A stretch of 64,000 nucleotides of DNA, from assembly GCA_900239685.1 (NCBI GenBank), contig OENT01000385.1:1-64000 (forward strand), given 5' to 3'. The notes below the pieces were generated by a model. It searched no databases, was not told the DNA's origin, and saw only the letters and a list, made by a program, of their open reading frames with translations. A program made the translations under genes and the position numbers. Below, in pieces: positions 24,555-36,961 of this stretch; the first letter of the stretch is position 1; each line of letters starts with the position of its first letter. The stretch is from Rotaria macrura (taxonomy: Eukaryota; Rotifera; Eurotatoria; Philodinida; Philodinidae).

Positions 24555-24790
24555 TCAGATATGCAAGAGATGAAATTGTGCAAGACGGATGTTAACTTGA
24601 ATTTTAATGGTCAGTTTCTTCAATACATGGAAAATGGTCATATTCATGGACTTGTACCTGAGCGATAAGAGATTAGCAAGATGTTGACAAACATCAAAAC
24701 TCGAGTCGGTGGAAAGCCAATAGCGGTTGGTCAAATTTATCACGATGAGCTTGCCAAAACAAAGACTTTTAGAGAAACTATTGTTATTAT
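24555..24790 (+). pseudogene. FLYWCH / MULE-transposase-like gene remnant
   Basis: In one frame, apart from a stop near 24666, the sequence gives KLCKTDVNLNFNGQF, then ENGHIHGLVPER, then VGQIYHDELAKTK and ETIVIIFPQLDG. The spacing of Cys, His-x-His, the EI..ML..IK helix and the IYxxELAK...FPQ block matches the N-terminal part of FLYWCH-domain proteins that carry MULE-type transposase domains, common in bdelloid genomes. The expected FLYWCH Trp is missing, the C-terminal transposase part is absent and the frame is broken, so this is a fragment. It could derive from a Mutator-like DNA transposon or from a domesticated host gene. Confidence 0.45.
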
Positions 24791-25848
24791 ATTCCCACAG
24801 CTAGATGGGTCAATAAGCCATAACATTTTTTTTCGAAACTTGTTTTCGATGATTTATTCTTTCGAGTTTTTATATGGCTTAACGGGGAGTTTCCGAGATT
24901 ATTCTATTCGAGCTTTTGGCTTGGAGATTTGGACACAATACCATATTTAGTAGCCTAAAAAAGAAACCTAAATTAATGATATTTAATACATCATAATAAA
25001 TAGATGCCAATATCCTTGGATACACTACAAATTGTGTGTCCAAGACATTTCAGTTAAACGAACAATCTCCTTTAACACTGTTTAAAGTTACAAAAATGAC
25101 AGGATAAATAATCTTTATAATCGTCAGAATAATACGACAAACGAATTATGATTATCTTAAATTTTCAGATACTGACGTTAACACATCAGATTATAAATAA
25201 AGACTGAATGAATAATTGTTGAAGAAGAAGAGCAATTTATCTGTAACACCATTATAAGAAGAAAAAAAACCGAAAAATTTCTTTGACTCTCAAAGTATTT
25301 TGCTTCAAACAAGCTTCTGAAAAATTTGACCCATGCAAGAAGTAGTAAGCTTGAATCAAAATAAAATTCTCCATATTTTCGTATGTTTCAGGGATGAGAT
25401 CTGTTCGATTAGCTTAGAGACCTGAAAAATTCTCTCGATTCCATTAGCTTGGGCAAAAATGCAAACCAATCCCATGTCTGATATGTTTTCATCACATGGA
25501 ATGTATTGTCTGATATTCATATCCAAAGTGCATTAGTCTCTTTTGAATCTGCCATAGAAAGCATGAGTCATCGGACCTTGATATCATTACATGATCTAAT
25601 AATACTATGGATCTATCTTTCATTGTACAGAAATTGATATCTTGTTAAAGTAGAACATTCATAACACGTTATTTTGCCAATGAAAGATTGTTTTTGTCAA
25701 AATGATATGTATGCTACTCGCATATCTTACCATATGAAAGTAGGTGTGTGGAAAGATGATCTTCGAAAAAACAATACACACGAAAGGTCTTTAGCAGATT
25801 CTTATTAAAAGAGCTGCTGTAAAAACTGTCAGTCTTCATGATAGACTA

Positions 25849-26149
25849 CCCAGGTCGAAAACGCTGACACAAGATCTTATGAACAACATACAAGATCTTG
25901 GAATATGCGTGAAATCTGACAAGAATCTGACAAAAAATCGTCGTCTCTGAGATCTTACATCAGATCTCACAGTCAGATTCTGGAAAGATCTTATACATGT
26001 GTATGATCTTTCAAGAATCTGAATATCTGATCTGATGCAAGATCTCAGAGACTACGATTTTCATACGATTTTTCGTCTGATCTTACAAGATCATACAAGA
26101 TCAGATGCAGAATCTTATCAGATCTTAACATCTGGTTATTTGCCCTGGG
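25849..26149. repeat. TA-flanked palindromic element with AGATCTTA words
   Basis: It begins CCCAGGTCGAAAACG and ends GCCCTGGG, with TA directly on both sides (25847-25848 and 26150-26151) as a likely 2-bp target duplication. The interior is a long imperfect palindrome centred near 25998 (GAAAGATCTTATACATG facing GTATGATCTTTC) in which AGATCTTA/CAAGATC/CAGATC words recur many times. It is 301 bp with no coding frame. The first ten bases of its left end match the terminus of the element at 48330-48654. It is probably a non-autonomous DNA transposon. Confidence 0.6.
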
Positions 26150-26269
26150 TATTCAGTTACCTTGAACCGGTGAAGTGTCTTAAATCGATGATCCACCGAC
26201 ATCTTCCAGATCAAACCAACAGATTGTAAAATCAGAGGGTAATAGTGGTCTCATAAGTCTTTCATCGAT

Positions 26270-26465
26270 TCTTACTCTAAAATTCTTGATATAGATCTTG
26301 TTGTTCTATCAAATCTCACTGTAATAGTATCGAAAAAACCTTATGCGAGAGCAAGATCTTCACTAGAGTCTTACAGTATGATTTGCTGCAAGTTGTCTGA
26401 GACGATAATTTTTGTAAGATATTTCATCTAATCTTACAAGGTCTAATATCTGATATTTTTACCTG
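26270..26465. repeat. Worn relative of the 25849 palindromic element
   Basis: Segments such as TGATTTGCTGCAAGTTGTCTG, CATCTAATCTTACAAGGTC and TCTGATATTTTTACCTGAG line up, with many substitutions, with the right half of the element at 25849-26149 (TGATCTGATGCAAGATCTCAG and onward). The left end is unclear. It lies only about 120 bp from the intact copy, suggesting local duplication or repeated insertion. Confidence 0.4.
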
Positions 26466-27669
26466 AGCTGACATTTTCAACAAAGATATGTCAGCATAAT
26501 AAGAAAAAGAAAGAAAATGTTGGAGTTGAGCATATCATATATTGGTAGATGATTGGCTTTAGACTGTACAACGGAATAAATGCCTTATGTGAACGCTTAA
26601 TGTGTACAGCTGGGGTACTTTAATCGTTTACTGTAAACATGAGGGTGTATGTGTTAATATTCTATATCCTTGAACTGGAGGAGTCACAATAATATTCTCG
26701 ATCCGTGTTTCTCCTGGTCAACTTATTACTTGAATGTACTATGGGAACTGCATTAAGACTATTCCATTCGTTAAAGAAATGTGTGAAGGATGTATTGTCT
26801 TATATTGATCCAATTAGTAAAAGTCAGTCATAAGAATAATGTTCAATATTATGTGAAAATTTTCTAATTCGTTTCTCAGTAGTTGGTCTTTCAGAGGGAT
26901 GTAATCGAATTGATTAGAGTCAGAAATACTCAATAATGTATAATCTAAATGGATTTACGTCGAACAAAATTTATCTTGCTGTGATCATAACTGAATCCCG
27001 GGAGGCATTTCCTACGGTTTAGCGCTCACTATTTGTTTGAGATATATCGTCAAAAAGATGCATCTTACGTGACTTCTCACAGTAAGCAAAAGAATCAAAG
27101 TGCTTTAAACAAAAATAACTTAGACAGCAAGTACAGTGTCAAATTCATAGTTTTCTTTTGAAAACGACTTTAAACACTCACTAAATCAATGCAGTAGAAT
27201 AAAAAAGCCTCAAAACTAAATTTCACAATGGAATCTACGAAGAACATAAGTCAAGTACTAATATGCTCATATTATTAGTTTTCTTTATTTACGTCTCTTG
27301 TGCCAGTAATACTGTATGAGTGAATCATGACTAAACAGAAATGATGTTCTCGGCTAAAAAATGCAAAGATTAGTATTTATTAGAATAGCACGATTTAAAC
27401 AGAATTTAATACTATCATATAAGAAACAACTAATAAATTATTAGTAGAAATACATGTTTAATAATAGAAAATGAAAATAACAATTAAAAATAAGTATTTC
27501 AGTTTATGAAGAACACATAGGCGTGAAAATGTAGAGTTTCTGTTAATTAAAAGTGAAATGTATCTTATTAAAATATTGTAACAATGGTGTCGTTCTTATC
27601 ATATTAATTATTCACACCAGGATACTCGTTTTCACAAAAGCAGAATTATAGATATTCTTGAATAGTAAA

Positions 27670-30225
27670 CTAATAAGATGAGGTTGGAGTTTCGAATAGC
27701 AAAGGTGCACTCATAAATGCCAATACAACAAGAAAAGAGTTGATAACGCCAAAACCCATTGCTTGATTTCCAGCCGTAACATCAAGTGGTTTTGAGCATC
27801 CTTGTACAAAAAAATGATTGGCCACACCATTAATACTCGATAGACAATCTGTGAATCACAAACAGATTTACTCCTTTAATTTTTGTCGGAAACGAATGAT
27901 ATAAGTAAATTTTAAAAACTTACATGCATTTGAACTATTACTAGTCAGAGTTGCAGAATCCATACAACACGACTCTGGTAAAACAACACTGAATCCAATT
28001 GGCAGATTATTGATACCACCATACATTGCTGGGCCTTGACGTTTTTGTCGGGAAGACCCATCCAATAAATGTGTACGTTGATGAAGAAAATCGTCAGAGA
28101 TATCACTTCTCACTGCGTCTAAGTTACGTCTTTTTTTTCCTGCAGCCGTCGTAGTTGGTGTTGTAACAGTGGTAGTTTGAGTGGTAGTTGGCGTTGTAAC
28201 AGCAGCAGTAGTAGTAGTAGTAGTAGTTATAGTGCTAGCTACTGTAGTTGTAGTGGTAACAACAACTACAGCAGTAGTATTCGTTGTACTAATTGTGGTA
28301 GTACTTGTTGTATTCATCATTGGTGGTGTTGAATTTAATCTAACATTTGCCCAATCAAGCCACATATTCGTACCACAGCATTTGTAGTTAGTTTGTACAA
28401 GATCAATTTTATTTTCAGAACCTCTATTAAATGCGTAGGCAGCCATGTTATCCGACATACGTGAACTTACGTAAGTCAACGACTTCGAGTTTATAACGAT
28501 TGCAGTCACTACTGAAGCAAGCGCTAAAATCCCTACGAAAGCACATAAACCAGCAGCGGCTTTACCTAAATAATGATAAAAAGTTATTTTGTTCTATGTT
28601 TTGAATCTGTAAAAATATATCTTTGAAAGAAAACGAGTTAAGTTACTATAAATCTAATTTGAATTACATGACATTAAACGTTAATTGCTATGTATTAATT
28701 TATTGTTTTTCTTTGCTGACTTCTTTAGAGAATATTCATTTTGTCAGACAATCAATCATAAATTGAATCTACAGTCATATGAAACAAAATATCCTAACAA
28801 TGCCTAATGAATCTTCAATAGAAATAGAAGAATCATACATTAGCAACAAACAAAACTGTTTTCCAGGATCTCTTTCTAAAGGATTGAAAGTGTTCAACAA
28901 TTTAGTTGCGTAAATAAACAATGTTTTTCATTCATTCGATGATAAATTTACCACAAAAACAAAAATGTTAACTCAAAAATAGATGCCAATGCATATATCT
29001 ATTTTTCTTAGAAATTTGGATCGTAGAGCTTTCAGAGAATTTGGTAGAAGTTTCTCAAATTTATCGTACATTTTTAATGCATGAAAACTCATTTGACAAC
29101 AACTGATCTGCAAGTCGTAACTACAAACTAGTAGTAAGATTCTACCATCAATTAAGATTACTATACTGTATGCATGTGAATGTGACGGATTTGTGCAAAA
29201 CGCTGAAATTGTCTGATACAACTGAATTTAGAGAGGTGCGAAATGTTTTGTATAAAAACAAAAGAGAATCTCATCGAACGACAAACTAAATTCAAGAACT
29301 TTCATTGGCTCGATAGTTTAGAACCACTACTCCGATAAGTTAATATGCAGTACCATTGTTCAGACTAGATTGTTTCCGAAATTTGATCTATTGCATGCAC
29401 GTTCGTACGTTCAATTATATTCAGCATCCTTGCTAAACCGATTAATGATAAAATTTTGGAAATAATTTTTTTTATATCTAACACAACCAATAGATTTTAC
29501 ATCTTGGAATAATATTGTTCAGATTTTAGCTTTCAAAAATATTACAAAGAATTGAATCACATTTCTGAAAAGCCTAGCATCATTGATGTGTCAACATATG
29601 GAATGAATCTGAAAATTTTAAAATTATCAAACAAAATGATCTATACTTTACAATTGTACACAAGCTATGATAATTACATGAAAAAGCAATCCAAATAATG
29701 TCTGGCGCAAAACAGAAACAATTTAATGTTTAATAACTAAAAACATAGCATTTTCTTTACTAACTGAAACGTAATATCTGATTCATATATCACTTGATGA
29801 AATTAAATACATGATTCATTCTATGTATGCGATGAGTAAGAGTCTATTATGAAAAAAAGTAGGTCTATGATGAATTACACAAAAGGTTCGATATTGTTTT
29901 ATATGAAAACTAGATATATTACTGTTATAGCACAACGAAAAGGAAATTTTCATGGAAGTAATAGAAAATTTTATAAAGTCATAAATTATTACTTACTTAT
30001 AACTCCGGAATGCATGAAGATAGAAATCATCCCAACAGCACCAGCCAACAAGGCAAAAAAACTAATAGCAATATTATAGGACGATAATCCTATTTGTGGC
30101 TGAAATATATCACCGTATTGACGAAAATTTACAATAATTCCAATGCTAACACCCAGATGAATGAGAGCGAATGCTATTATTAGACAGAGAAGAACTATTT
30201 TTAAAAGATGATAACTTCTCGCCAT
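27670..30225 (-). CDS. Tetraspanin with Thr-rich insert in the large extracellular loop
   Basis: Three exons (30225-29997, 28565-27924, 27848-27670) join in frame to 349 residues. Membrane segments lie at about 8-32, 51-75, 79-102 and 320-343. The large loop between segments 3 and 4 has the tetraspanin signature: YKCCG at 137-141, PESCC at 273-277 and further cysteines at 292 and 308. These family features hold, but the loop is about 215 residues instead of the usual 80-130. Residues 160-216 are a Thr/Val-rich run with many TTT and NTT sites, probably heavily O-glycosylated, followed by GKKRR (219-223) and SRQKRQ with a furin-type R-x-K-R site at 249-252. Tetraspanins organise membrane microdomains with integrins and other partners; the partner here is unknown. 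The first intron is 1.4 kb. The C-terminal tail is only about six residues. Confidence 0.85.
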
Positions 30226-33200
30226 GTTGAATAAGTAAATTGAGGAACGAGTATTAAAATAACTATCGTCAATAATATAATTTTTTCGCAGTTAAATAAA
30301 ACTTATCTGAAATGCGTTGTAATACCTTCCTTAAAAAAATAAGTATATTGTGAAAAAAAAGTAACATCATATCATGCAACGCATGACTGAAGAAATATAT
30401 AGAAAGAGAAATGCTTGACGCATGTATTGGAGTGAAGGTTTTTTGTTTTCGTTACGTATTACTATTCGCCTATAGACGAGCAACCACATAGATAACCTTC
30501 GAAACTAGCGTTTTATTTATTTTTTTTCGATGATTCAATTCGATATGACTTATAGAATTCTAGATGAAATCGTCTTGTTCCATTAAGTTTCTTAATTTTA
30601 TTTTAGCAAACTGACTAGTTTAGTATCAGAGGAAACTCTTTTGTTTGCTGATGATAATTTTCATTCATATCTATGGTTATAGTCTAGAACATTTAAACTT
30701 GTTATGTTGAATTCCCAATCTTTGTGAAGTTTCAAATGATATCTAGTTAACGAAAAAATTTTCAAATGAGAATTTTTTGATTTATTCAAACAGATAAATC
30801 TTGTTCAAATACTCTATACGACAAAATCTCATCTGATGTGTTCTTCTGATCTTGTGCGTCAAAGAAAATTGTATACAGTTCTAGTAAATAAATCTCAGTG
30901 CTTACGGATTCATGTTGAGATTTGACTTATTTCTATCTATCGTCTGTCTAAACATCAGATTTCGGTAAAATTTGTTTTTTTTCTTCTATACACAAAATTA
31001 TATTCGTATCCAGAGGTTGTCTATCTATGAAACATGTTGAAAAACATATCCTGTATACACGATCAATCGCATTGTTAATATACTGAATTTTTGCTCTACA
31101 TGAAAATTTCAATTTCTGGAAATCTCACGCTCCTCGATAATGCATACATGTCAAGATTAGTAATTCAATGAAAGTTGTATTGGAACTAAAATCATTTCAT
31201 GTCTTTTATTTAAATGCCATGGAGTGCACAGAAGCGCAATATCATTGACATCGAAAGAGTACACCTAAAACGTTTCCTTCACTAGTTGTAAGCAAACGAA
31301 ACACGAAGGTTACTTCCAAATGGCACCACATATGTATTATACGTCATTCTGTCTTCCTAAATATTTCAACGAACTTTAAGATTGATAATGTATTGTTGGA
31401 TACTTTTATGACTTGCACAATTGATAGCTCGATAAAGTGTGAAGTTTACTTGGAATGTCGATGAATCATGTATTTTTGTTGATGATTAAACGAATTACAT
31501 GCATCATACAGACATTATTTGTCATGATGTTACTAATACTTCTTCATGCATATCTTGAGAAGCATATGTGAATCATTGTTTGGAAATTTCTATGATATAT
31601 TCATCGATAGTAAGATTATGCTACTTTGATAGACAAAAATGAAAAAAATTTCGAGTTTTAAAATTTTTGTTAATTTTATTGTTTTGTATAAATATAGATA
31701 TAGTTTTATTCATCATTTACATTTGACCATGTAGCTACGGTATCTTTGCAAACTGTTGTTCCTCAAATATACTGTACAACATGACAGAGAGAATATTTAG
31801 AATATTATTATTTTCAAGAATACCGTTCTTAATATTTATTATACATTTTAATAAATGAATTAAATTTGATGCATTATTAGAATACAAAACATATGAATAT
31901 GAAATACATAGATATAGATAGTAATCGATCATTTAAATGTCATAAATTTAGTTCGTTTTTTTTTCTGTTCGATGCATTTCGTTAATAATGACCAGTCTTC
32001 TCAATACGTTACTATTGGTGTTTAGCTGATGTGAATGCGATATTGAATCATCTTGTTTATTTTTAAAGCGTTGAATTATTGCAGCGATAACTCTATCATT
32101 TGTATTGTCATATGAATACGATTCGTGTGCAAACATATTACATGATTTGGGTCACATCTACTCAGTACTCAGTTTGATTAATGAGATATACTATTCTCCA
32201 TTATGACAATTTTTCGATATTGTGCTGCTGTTTGATTAAAACGAACTATTCTGTAGATCAATTGTAAAAAACATAAAAGTTAAAAGCAAAAATCATCGAA
32301 AAAGAAAAACTTAATGTCACATGTTCGCTGAATAGCCAATAATGCTCGATTATACGAGCAGAAAAGTACGTACGTTATTGGATGAATTCTATGCTTCTCA
32401 AAAATTGTACGTAGAGTAACATTGTGTTCTACTCCTATCGAATATATGCTGGAACAATATCTGTTATGCTATGAGCATATTTTGTATGTCGTCGTGTTCA
32501 AATAGTTCGACGGAGAGGATTCGAGCAACTGTGAACATAGTTACTGGCATACGTTTGCATATCTATGGCAAACTTCGATGGACAACAACAGTTTACAAGA
32601 TTATTGAAAATAATCTCAACGCTTGCTTTTGATTTTATTTCAATATATTTGATTCTTTGGGAGATAAGAATCTCGGTCGAATGTTACGTGATGAATTTAA
32701 CATTATTAATTATCGTTTTAGTCAATATAGATTTCGTCGATGCAATCTTTGATTGAAGTGCACGGATTAGTCAGAAATTATCATCATACCATTCTAAAAA
32801 TTTCATGCGCAATATTTTTCAAATTTTGACCATCTTCTATGATGTTACATACGTATGTATGGTTTTAGATATGAAATATTATATATTCAGTAGCATGGAT
32901 ACGAACAAGATTTATCATGATAAATGAAGCGAATCCAAAATATATATAAATAGAATACGATTTGATGTTCTTATTTAAACTCTAAAAACAAATAGTCATC
33001 TAGACAAATGATTTTTCAACCAAGAACATAATAGACGTATTCGAAATCTTTCAATTGATTAGTTCAACAAATATATGATTAATGCATTCACAGACAATAT
33101 ATTATACAGTAAGATAATCAGTTGAACCGTTTTGATTACTTGTGCCTATATGAGGTCACATTCTTTATTTTCATAGATCACATATTGCACATGTTTATTA

Positions 33201-35502
33201 TTACATTCAAGGTTGATCAATATGTTTTGTAGTTGGCAATCGAAAAATTATCTCATCCATATTACATAGCTATTGCTAAACATACGAAAACGATGACAAT
33301 ACAAGTAGAAACAACAAAGGCGAGGATATGTATAAAAAATGAATAAAAATATAATGACTAATGACGTGATCAGTTTTGAAAGCGAAAAAAAAAACGCACT
33401 ACATACAGTACTATTCTATTTGTTAAAATTGAGAAATAATCAAGTCTAGTTACGTTAAATTACTATGATTCTATTTTTCAATTAGTATTTATATTCTAAG
33501 TAATATTCATGGAAAGTTGACATCATTTTAATAATACAAAATAAAGAGTTGAATTATGAATTCAGACAATTTATTTTTATCTTGAATAAACTTCTATTTC
33601 TTGTTGATATTCATTTGATGAAATTTTTGTTAGAACAAACTAATGCATTCGATAGTTTTCATATAAATAAATTTTAACACGAGGAAAACATAAACATCTA
33701 ATTACTCATCGTTTACATCAATGAGAAGTAAAGACGTCTTAGAATTTGTTTGTTTCGATCATATATAGTATCTAAGCAAATATTTTCAAAAATATTCAAA
33801 CATCAATCTTTCTTGCTATGGCAATGAAATTCTGATGGTGAATTAAAGATGTTTTTCGACATCATCTAAGAAGATTTCGTAGTACTAGTTCAAATACGTA
33901 CATAATGCTCGTTCAACATATTGTATTAACATGGATAGATAATCATGAAAGCGTTTGTTATAGTTCAAAATCGAAATTCATATTCTGTCGTATGTATTAA
34001 ATTATATTGAATGATTTTATCTTAGAGCGTTTCATGAATATGATCGACTTTCTACTGATTTTGGTTTGTGTTTTAAGAGATAAACAGATATCATACACAG
34101 ATTTGTTTCCTTGTTTTTGTTTGTCTGCTCGATTTATTCAATAGTTATTTGAGCACCCTCAGGTTATCACACCACACACATTAACTTATCAATGACAAAT
34201 CAAGTAATCATCGTTCTACGATAATATTAATTGAATTATTAATCATTCTTAATTATTGAATAGTATCTAATATGAATTAAATATAATCATTTCGATTTAG
34301 AGTCATTGAAAAGCTCTCTAGATTTGTACTTTGCAGAGTAAAACAAATTTTTCCCTTAGAAATCTAATATTTTGTCTTCATTATTTCAATCAATAACGTT
34401 GAACTAGGTTGATGAAGATATGTACCGTGTGTAGAATCTTCAATATAGACATCTTAAACTTTATTTCAATGATGTGACAAATTCTTAATGAACGTTTTGT
34501 TCATTCATTTCATGGATGATCGCCCTTGACAAATGATTTACTATCCATGGATACAACATGTGACTTCGACAGACACAAGTAAATTTCAGTTGAGAACGAC
34601 ATCTTTGAAAGTGATCCGTTCGATTGTATCGTAGTCAAATACTATGCATTGTGCATGGAGATTTATTTTTGCAAGTCTTTTTCTCACCTGTGAACAACGA
34701 TCTGCAAACATCAGTCGTTTGTTTTTTTTTATTTCTTAGTCAGGACACATGTGTCAATGGATGAAAAATTGATCACCGATGAATAGATTCGCATTCTTTC
34801 ATCTTTCATTTGCCATCGTGAATCAATAGTCTAATACATAGTACACAATTCCATTTTTTCTCAAAGGGTATTATTACAAGGTAAGACAAACAAAGACTAC
34901 TTATATATGACTACTATTGAAGTGATTTGTTATAATCAGTATCTGTTTAGATAAATTAATAACGACTTGCATTGACCTTCTCAAAAATAATACAACAGCA
35001 AGTATTTGGAATTTTCATGTCGAATATTTTCTAAGAGAAAAACAACAACAATGATACTAATCTTGTGCTAGAGATTCTATACCGATATATATATATATCA
35101 GTTATTTTAATGTAGAATTGTATTGTATTGAATCAAATATATAAAAGAGAGCAAAAGTTGAAACTGTGTCTTTTTAATTAAATATTCATCATATGTCTAA
35201 TAAATTATCTATTGTTAGACTTCAATTTAAGGAATGTCATAATATGAATACGTACAAATATAAATTGCATTCATTTGGTATTCTCTATCTTGAATTTGTT
35301 GTGTTTAATACATTTTATTCGACAATATGAAGAAACAACATCATAGTCAATGGCACACAACTATACTTGATGCAAGAATAGTCAAACAAACATGAATGAG
35401 AACATTTGTATGATTTAATAAACGGCATTTTTTGCATGCGCCTGCATTCATCTACCAACGTAACAAAAATGAAACGATGGTACGAATCAGTCATTACTCT
35501 AG
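30226..35502. other. Long AT-rich intergenic region
   Basis: Both strands were read; no coding region is supported. Open frames of 60-80 codons are frequent and look random. The only structured piece noticed is the small stem at 32336-32381, listed separately. Regulatory sequences for the flanking genes may lie here. Confidence 0.45.
32336..32381. other. Small nested stem structure
   Basis: CCAATAA at 32336-32342 pairs with TTATTGG at 32375-32381. Enclosed is a perfect hairpin, TGCTCG-ATTATA-CGAGCA (32343-32360), and a GTACGTAC self-complementary run. It could fold into a compact 46-nt RNA, but it lacks tRNA box motifs. A chance structure in a 5-kb intergenic region is also possible. Confidence 0.3.
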
Positions 35503-36175
35503 CTATACAATATCTATTGGTTGAACTTGCTTCTCGTTGTTTACAATCACGTCATAGTTAATCTGTGCTCTTAGTTGTAGAGATAGATCATCAATACCAA
35601 ATTTTGCTATTTTGTACTTTCGGCGGATAACATCAACTAGAAGATTTGAAATCAAAGACAAATTCGCGTGACGACGTCTGCTATCCATAAAAAAATACTA
35701 GAAACTCAAAATAATCATGTTCTCATTAGTTCTAAATTATTTGTTTCACTATCTATCAGTAATTTTACACGAGCTTGTATTGTTTCTACATTTGAGTAGC
35801 TTATGTTCGAGTTTTCATATTACTAACGGTGCTAATCTTTATATAGATATTGGTAAATACCCCATTATTTAGATCATTAACTTCTGTACTTGTTGAGACA
35901 CTCGCTCCAGTTCCTACTATTGAACATAGTATACGAAGTACTCAAGCTATTCATAGGTTCTCACTGCAACAATGATATTTTACTTGTATAGCATTTGATC
36001 ATTGAATATATGTAATAATATGATACCGTAATCGTGTTCTACCGTAACTAATGGCTAGAGTGTTAACAACAAGTCCAAAAAGAAGTGATGCCAATGCATA
36101 GATTTCCTGAATAATTGAAACCACTGTGACACCTTTACCTTGAAACGGTAAGTATAGGTAAACTGTATCTTGCAT
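35503..36175 (-). CDS. Predicted small single-pass membrane protein (127 aa)
   Basis: Three exons (36175-36043, 35916-35861, 35697-35503) with GT...AG introns of 126 and 163 bp join in frame to 127 residues. The N-terminal half has one hydrophobic segment (about residues 17-43, including IYALASLLFGLVVNTLAIS). A Ser/Thr-rich linker (GTGASVSTSTEVNDLNNG) follows, then a basic patch (MDSRRRH) and a well-formed soluble tail that includes KYKIAKFGIDDLSLQLRAQ and ends in IDIV. No family is recognised. The model rests on splice sites and the non-random look of the last exon, so exon 2 is less certain than exons 1 and 3. It lies upstream of the tetraspanin and downstream of the cadherin, in the same orientation. 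Confidence 0.45.
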
Positions 36176-36961
36176 GTCCTAGTTTTTAACCTATAAAATA
36201 TTATTATTACTCATAGGTATGTGTCGTTCTTAAATAACGATCACACTTGATATTTCAATATTAAACTATCTATTCGATTAGTGATGTTATCAAATCAACT
36301 ACAATTCAAAACGATACGAACGAGAACATATCTATGAATCATACTATGTTTATCAAATTAAAAGATTTGACAAAATCTTGATTCATTCGTTTCGTTAAAT
36401 AAATTTTATAGTATTCTAATTTAGTATCTATTTCGTTTGACTTTTGAAAGATCATCTTTTTCTTTGACGAAATTCAAGTTTAAGGATGTGTACGTCATTT
36501 GATGATTGATCAGATTTCAACAAATGTAACTAGAAGAAAAATAACTACCGAAAATTTCTATGGAGAATTGAATTCATTTTCAGTAAATCAAAACTGTGGT
36601 AATATGCAGTACATTGTATTATTGACACATAACTATAGTCCCTTCGTAGACATCCATCAAATAGTATGACGCATATCACATGTTCGAAACACGCAAAAAA
36701 GCGATGAATATTTTTTTTATTCAATAAATTGTAGCATAGAAATATAAATAGCTTTGAAACGACAAAGTTAAGTTGTGTACTGAATGTGTTAATTGTCTAT
36801 AGCGATGGATCACCACCAAGTGCACTCGTTTACTTTCATCTTCTTTCGTTTTTCAATCGTACTAGGTCAATATCTATACAATAGAATTTATTTTCGAAAA
36901 GGTTTCATTTCATTTTTATATGGCAAGACAAACAAATATATAATTAGAACAAAGAACTGTA
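36176..36961. other. Intergenic spacer
   Basis: AT-rich spacer between the cadherin 3' end and the small membrane-protein gene. No feature is seen other than poly-T tracts. Confidence 0.4.

Larger units (their letters stand above)
22604..27669. other. Intergenic region with decayed elements
   Basis: Five kilobases without an intact gene. They contain a FLYWCH/MULE-like remnant (about 24555-24790) and a palindromic element (25849-26149) with a worn relative (about 26270-26465), listed separately. A slightly GC-richer patch at about 23290-23460 has no recognisable coding content. The rest is AT-rich. Confidence 0.5.

Noticed and set aside
28181-28387. Plus-strand open frame rich in valine
   Set aside because: It is the antisense of the Thr-rich stretch of the tetraspanin; ACN codons read backwards give NGT valine-like codons.
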